Shown here: one piece after another, positions 19,250 to 20,890 of the stretch
Layout: each line of letters opens with the position of its first letter
Numbering within the stretch: the first letter of the stretch is position 1
Virus record (IMG/VR): IMGVR_UViG_3300008107_002648
Location: 1-20,890 of that record
Length of the DNA: 20,890 nt
Source of the DNA: a virus
Direction: 5' to 3' (one strand)
The notes under the pieces: generated by a model
Told to the model about the DNA's origin: nothing
The model's input: only the letters and a program-made list of their open reading frames with translations
The model's database searches: none
Program-made: the position numbers and the translations under genes

Positions 19250-19628
19250 TACGGTGCGATCGTGCCCAATACTTCGCGAGTCGTCACTTCCACCTGCATC
19301 TCAATCACGGCGAACATCTCGCCGCCGTATTCAGATTCTCCCATACGAATGTCAGGCGCGAGTGCGCGTACCACGACAGTTGGCAATCCAAGTTCCATCT
19401 TGTTGACGACCTGCTCAACGAGCACATCGCGCCAGGCGTAGAGCGCCTTCACGACTCGATCGGTGCCCGATGCCTTTGCCACATAGAAACGCACAGGGAA
19501 TCGGTGCACCTGGCGCACAAGGCGATTAGGGCCGTATTCCGCCGTGGTGGAAGGGGGGAAAACCACCACGGACGGAAACACGGAGATCATATCAGGCGGC
19601 AATGCATGGCATAGGTGTTGAGCGCCAT
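19249..19628 (-). pseudogene. Tail terminator-like protein gene with a 5' frame break
   Basis: The natural start is ATG 19628: it overlaps the connector stop as TAATG and has AGGCGG in front. That frame reads MALNTYAMHCRLI and stops at TGA. The conserved body lies in the -1 frame: LPPDMISVFPSVVVFPPSTT, RFPVRFYVAKASGTDRVVKA, LYAWRDVLVEQVVNKM, and FAVIEMQVEVTTREVLG. This order is that of tail terminator/completion proteins. Either a base is lost or inserted around 19595-19610 (or a short N-terminal helix segment is missing), or translation truly begins at TTG 19602 or ATG 19590, which lack ribosome binding sites. Confidence 0.6.
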
Positions 19629-20230
19629 TAGACCGCCTGGGCTGGAATGCGATACGCGCGCAGCATCTGCTCAACATCAGGGTCGAGTCGCGCCAGGAGG
19701 CGCATCTGGCCCACTTCGGGAGCACCCGCAATGCCGAATGGCGTGTTGCGGCGATTGAAGATACGCCCGCTCTGAATGATGCAACTCATCTCGATCGGTC
19801 GCGGCACGGCAGGCCAGCCGCGTGTGCCGACGATCTTGACTCCCTTGACGATCTCCACAGGGAAGGTGTTTGCGCCTTCAGTGAGCGCGATTACTTCGGT
19901 GAACGGTCGTCCAGTTGTTGCAGCGTTGAATGGCGCGAGCGCGCAGTCCGTGTTGATGACCCAAGAGGTGCTATAGGTGCCGTTGGCATCGCCATCGGTC
20001 GTGATCGCTGAAACGGAGGCGAAATCGTCAATCGGCTGCACAAGGTAATCTTGCGCCGTGTAGAAGGCGGTGGATGCAGCGGACTGATAAAAGAAGCGTC
20101 CGCAGTAATCGTCAATCAGGCGGCTGACGGACTCAATGACGAGTTCCAACTCGCCGTCGGAGGTCGCGTCAATGATGCCGAGAGCCTGCTTGACTGCGCT
20201 CCCCGTGGTATAGCCGTTCGTGATTGCCAT
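19628..20230 (-). CDS. Head-tail connector (gp6-like adaptor)
   Basis: The 200-residue protein begins with a helical bundle: YTTGSAVKQALGIIDATSDG, then LELVIESVSRLIDDYCGRFF. The AVxxALGI.D...D..L...I..AS..ID.Y.GR.F pattern is that of head-tail connector proteins of the HK97 gp6/SPP1 gp15 kind. A beta segment (YLVQPIDDFASVSAITTDG) and a C-terminal helical part (LARLDPDVEQMLRAYR) follow. The protein forms the ring under the portal. ATG 20230 overlaps the nucleotidyltransferase stop region directly (one shared base). Confidence 0.82.
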   Translation of the reverse strand: MAITNGYTTGSAVKQALGIIDATSDGELELVIESVSRLIDDYCGRFFYQSAASTAFYTAQDYLVQPIDDFASVSAITTDGDANGTYSTSWVINTDCALAPFNAATTGRPFTEVIALTEGANTFPVEIVKGVKIVGTRGWPAVPRPIEMSCIIQSGRIFNRRNTPFGIAGAPEVGQMRLLARLDPDVEQMLRAYRIPAQAV

Positions 20231-20850
20231 CAGGTCTCCTTGATTGGTTGGACACGCTTGAGCGCATCAGGGTCGCCAGCATCTTGCCAACCGCGCACGA
20301 TAAGTTCCGTGAGCGGCTGGTGAGGTGCATACGACCTCAGAACATCAGCCATATGCACTTCATTGGTTGAGCCGAGTTTGAGGTCATAGCAGATATCGTT
20401 GAGCAGTTCGCGATTGGTGAATCGGTAGATGCCGCAGCATACTAGAACCTGCGGCACGCCGCGCGTCCACCCGCCCTCTGCGTGTTCGTAGTAATCCCAG
20501 ATTCTCCAGGGTGCAGGCGCAACGCCCACCCAATCGCCGCGTTGCGTGGGCACCTGCGGGAGCAGGGTATCGGCAAAGAGCACCGTGAGGTCGCCCCCTG
20601 GAAGGCCTGTAGAGGCGCTCAGGAGCGCCCCAGAGGGGCCGTCTGCCTCATCGTGAGGAATCACCCCAGTTAGCCACGGAGCAGCGCTTAGCACCGCCTT
20701 CTCGTGCTCGCCTCGGACGACCGCGTAGGTCGCTTGATCACCAGCCGCGCGGCGATGCCATTCGTGCACGGGCAGTCCCGCTGCCTCCACGAGCAGTTTA
20801 TTGACGCCACCTAGTCGCGTGGCCTTGCCAGCGGCAAGGATGACGATCAC
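20230..20850 (-). CDS. Sugar-nucleotidyltransferase-like protein
   Basis: A 206-residue protein from GTG 20850. It starts MIVILAAGKATRLGGVNKLL, the nucleotide-binding loop of GT-A-type NTP transferases (LAAG-x2-TRL...K). It continues GPSGALLSAS, LTVLFADTLLP with the metal-binding Asp, VCCGIYRF, NEVHMADVLRSY and GWQDAGDPDALKRV, which matches the end of glucose-1-phosphate and related transferases (W-x-D-x-G-x-x-x-x-L). The enzyme would activate a sugar (or similar phosphate) as an NDP derivative. It is out of place between capsid-side genes and the head-tail connector. Possible uses are virion glycosylation or host surface change; no glycosyltransferase is in the window. Substrate unknown. Confidence 0.75.
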   Translation of the reverse strand: MIVILAAGKATRLGGVNKLLVEAAGLPVHEWHRRAAGDQATYAVVRGEHEKAVLSAAPWLTGVIPHDEADGPSGALLSASTGLPGGDLTVLFADTLLPQVPTQRGDWVGVAPAPWRIWDYYEHAEGGWTRGVPQVLVCCGIYRFTNRELLNDICYDLKLGSTNEVHMADVLRSYAPHQPLTELIVRGWQDAGDPDALKRVQPIKET

Positions 20851-20890
20851 GGTCGGCTCTCGTGAGGATGGCTTTCGGAAAGGTCGTAGT
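20847..20890 (-). CDS. C-terminal end of an upstream gene, cut by the window edge
   Basis: A frame open from the window edge reads YDLSESHPHESRP and ends with TGA 20847, overlapping the nucleotidyltransferase GTG as GTGA. The overlap matches the junction style of the other genes, so this is probably the tail of a real gene. The product cannot be identified from 14 codons. Confidence 0.4.
   Translation of the reverse strand, partial: YDLSESHPHESRP

Noticed and set aside
1-20890. tRNA genes and integrase attachment sites
   Set aside because: I saw no T-loop-like GGTTCGAATCC pattern with a matching acceptor stem on either strand and no integrase gene. A proper tRNA scan would be decisive.

Overview
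The window is a contiguous piece of a tailed bacteriophage genome, probably a siphovirus, or a prophage of that type. Every gene I can support reads on the minus strand. Genes are packed with ATGA, GTGA or TAATG overlaps and purine-rich AGGAGG-type ribosome binding sites, and TAA, TAG and TGA all act as stops, so code 11 fits. The DNA is GC-rich overall (41 of 60 bases at 14701-14760), except for a distinctly AT-richer tail-fibre gene (24 of 60 at 11101-11160). Terminase, portal, capsid and integrase are not in the window. The host cannot be fixed from sequence. The GC content, strong Shine-Dalgarno sites and an exported Pro-Glu-Thr-rich protein would suit a high-GC monoderm such as Actinomycetota or Chloroflexota, but that is inference.

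In transcription order (high to low coordinate), the late region runs from 20890 to about 6684. It starts with the tail end of an unknown gene, an unexpected sugar-nucleotidyltransferase-like gene and a head-tail connector. Next come a tail terminator, an HK97 gp10-like neck protein, the major tail protein and the tail assembly chaperone pair, which carries a canonical CCCAAAA -1 slippery site. These are followed by the tape measure, a small tail protein, a tail hub and two fibre or adsorption genes. The lysis segment has three holin-like candidates, a C39-like cysteine peptidase as endolysin candidate, and a 384-residue exported protein with a long proline-rich rod. The block ends with a helix-turn-helix protein and a metallophosphoesterase of the Mre11/SbcD type.

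A structured intergenic segment (6545-6683) and a perfect 10-bp inverted repeat lie just upstream of a sigma70-like promoter (TTGACA, 18 nt, TATCTT; 6488-6517). That promoter would drive a second operon running to the left edge. It begins with a run of very small proteins, including a zinc ribbon and membrane peptides. Then follow a recombination module (YqaJ/lambda-type exonuclease, a PD-(D/E)XK-like protein and a Rad52-type annealing protein with an SSB-like acidic tail) and a complete S-adenosylmethionine synthetase (metK). After these come a replisome-organiser-like protein, a LexA-type winged helix, a PD-(D/E)XK resolvase-like nuclease, an exported double-psi beta-barrel protein and an edge-truncated HTH gene.

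The points most worth attention are the phage metK, the resolved G/G-T frameshift, the nucleotidyltransferase in the head/connector region, and the exported proline-rich protein in the lysis cassette. Three structural genes (tail terminator, tape measure, hub) also have their conserved halves in different frames, which means real lesions or assembly errors.
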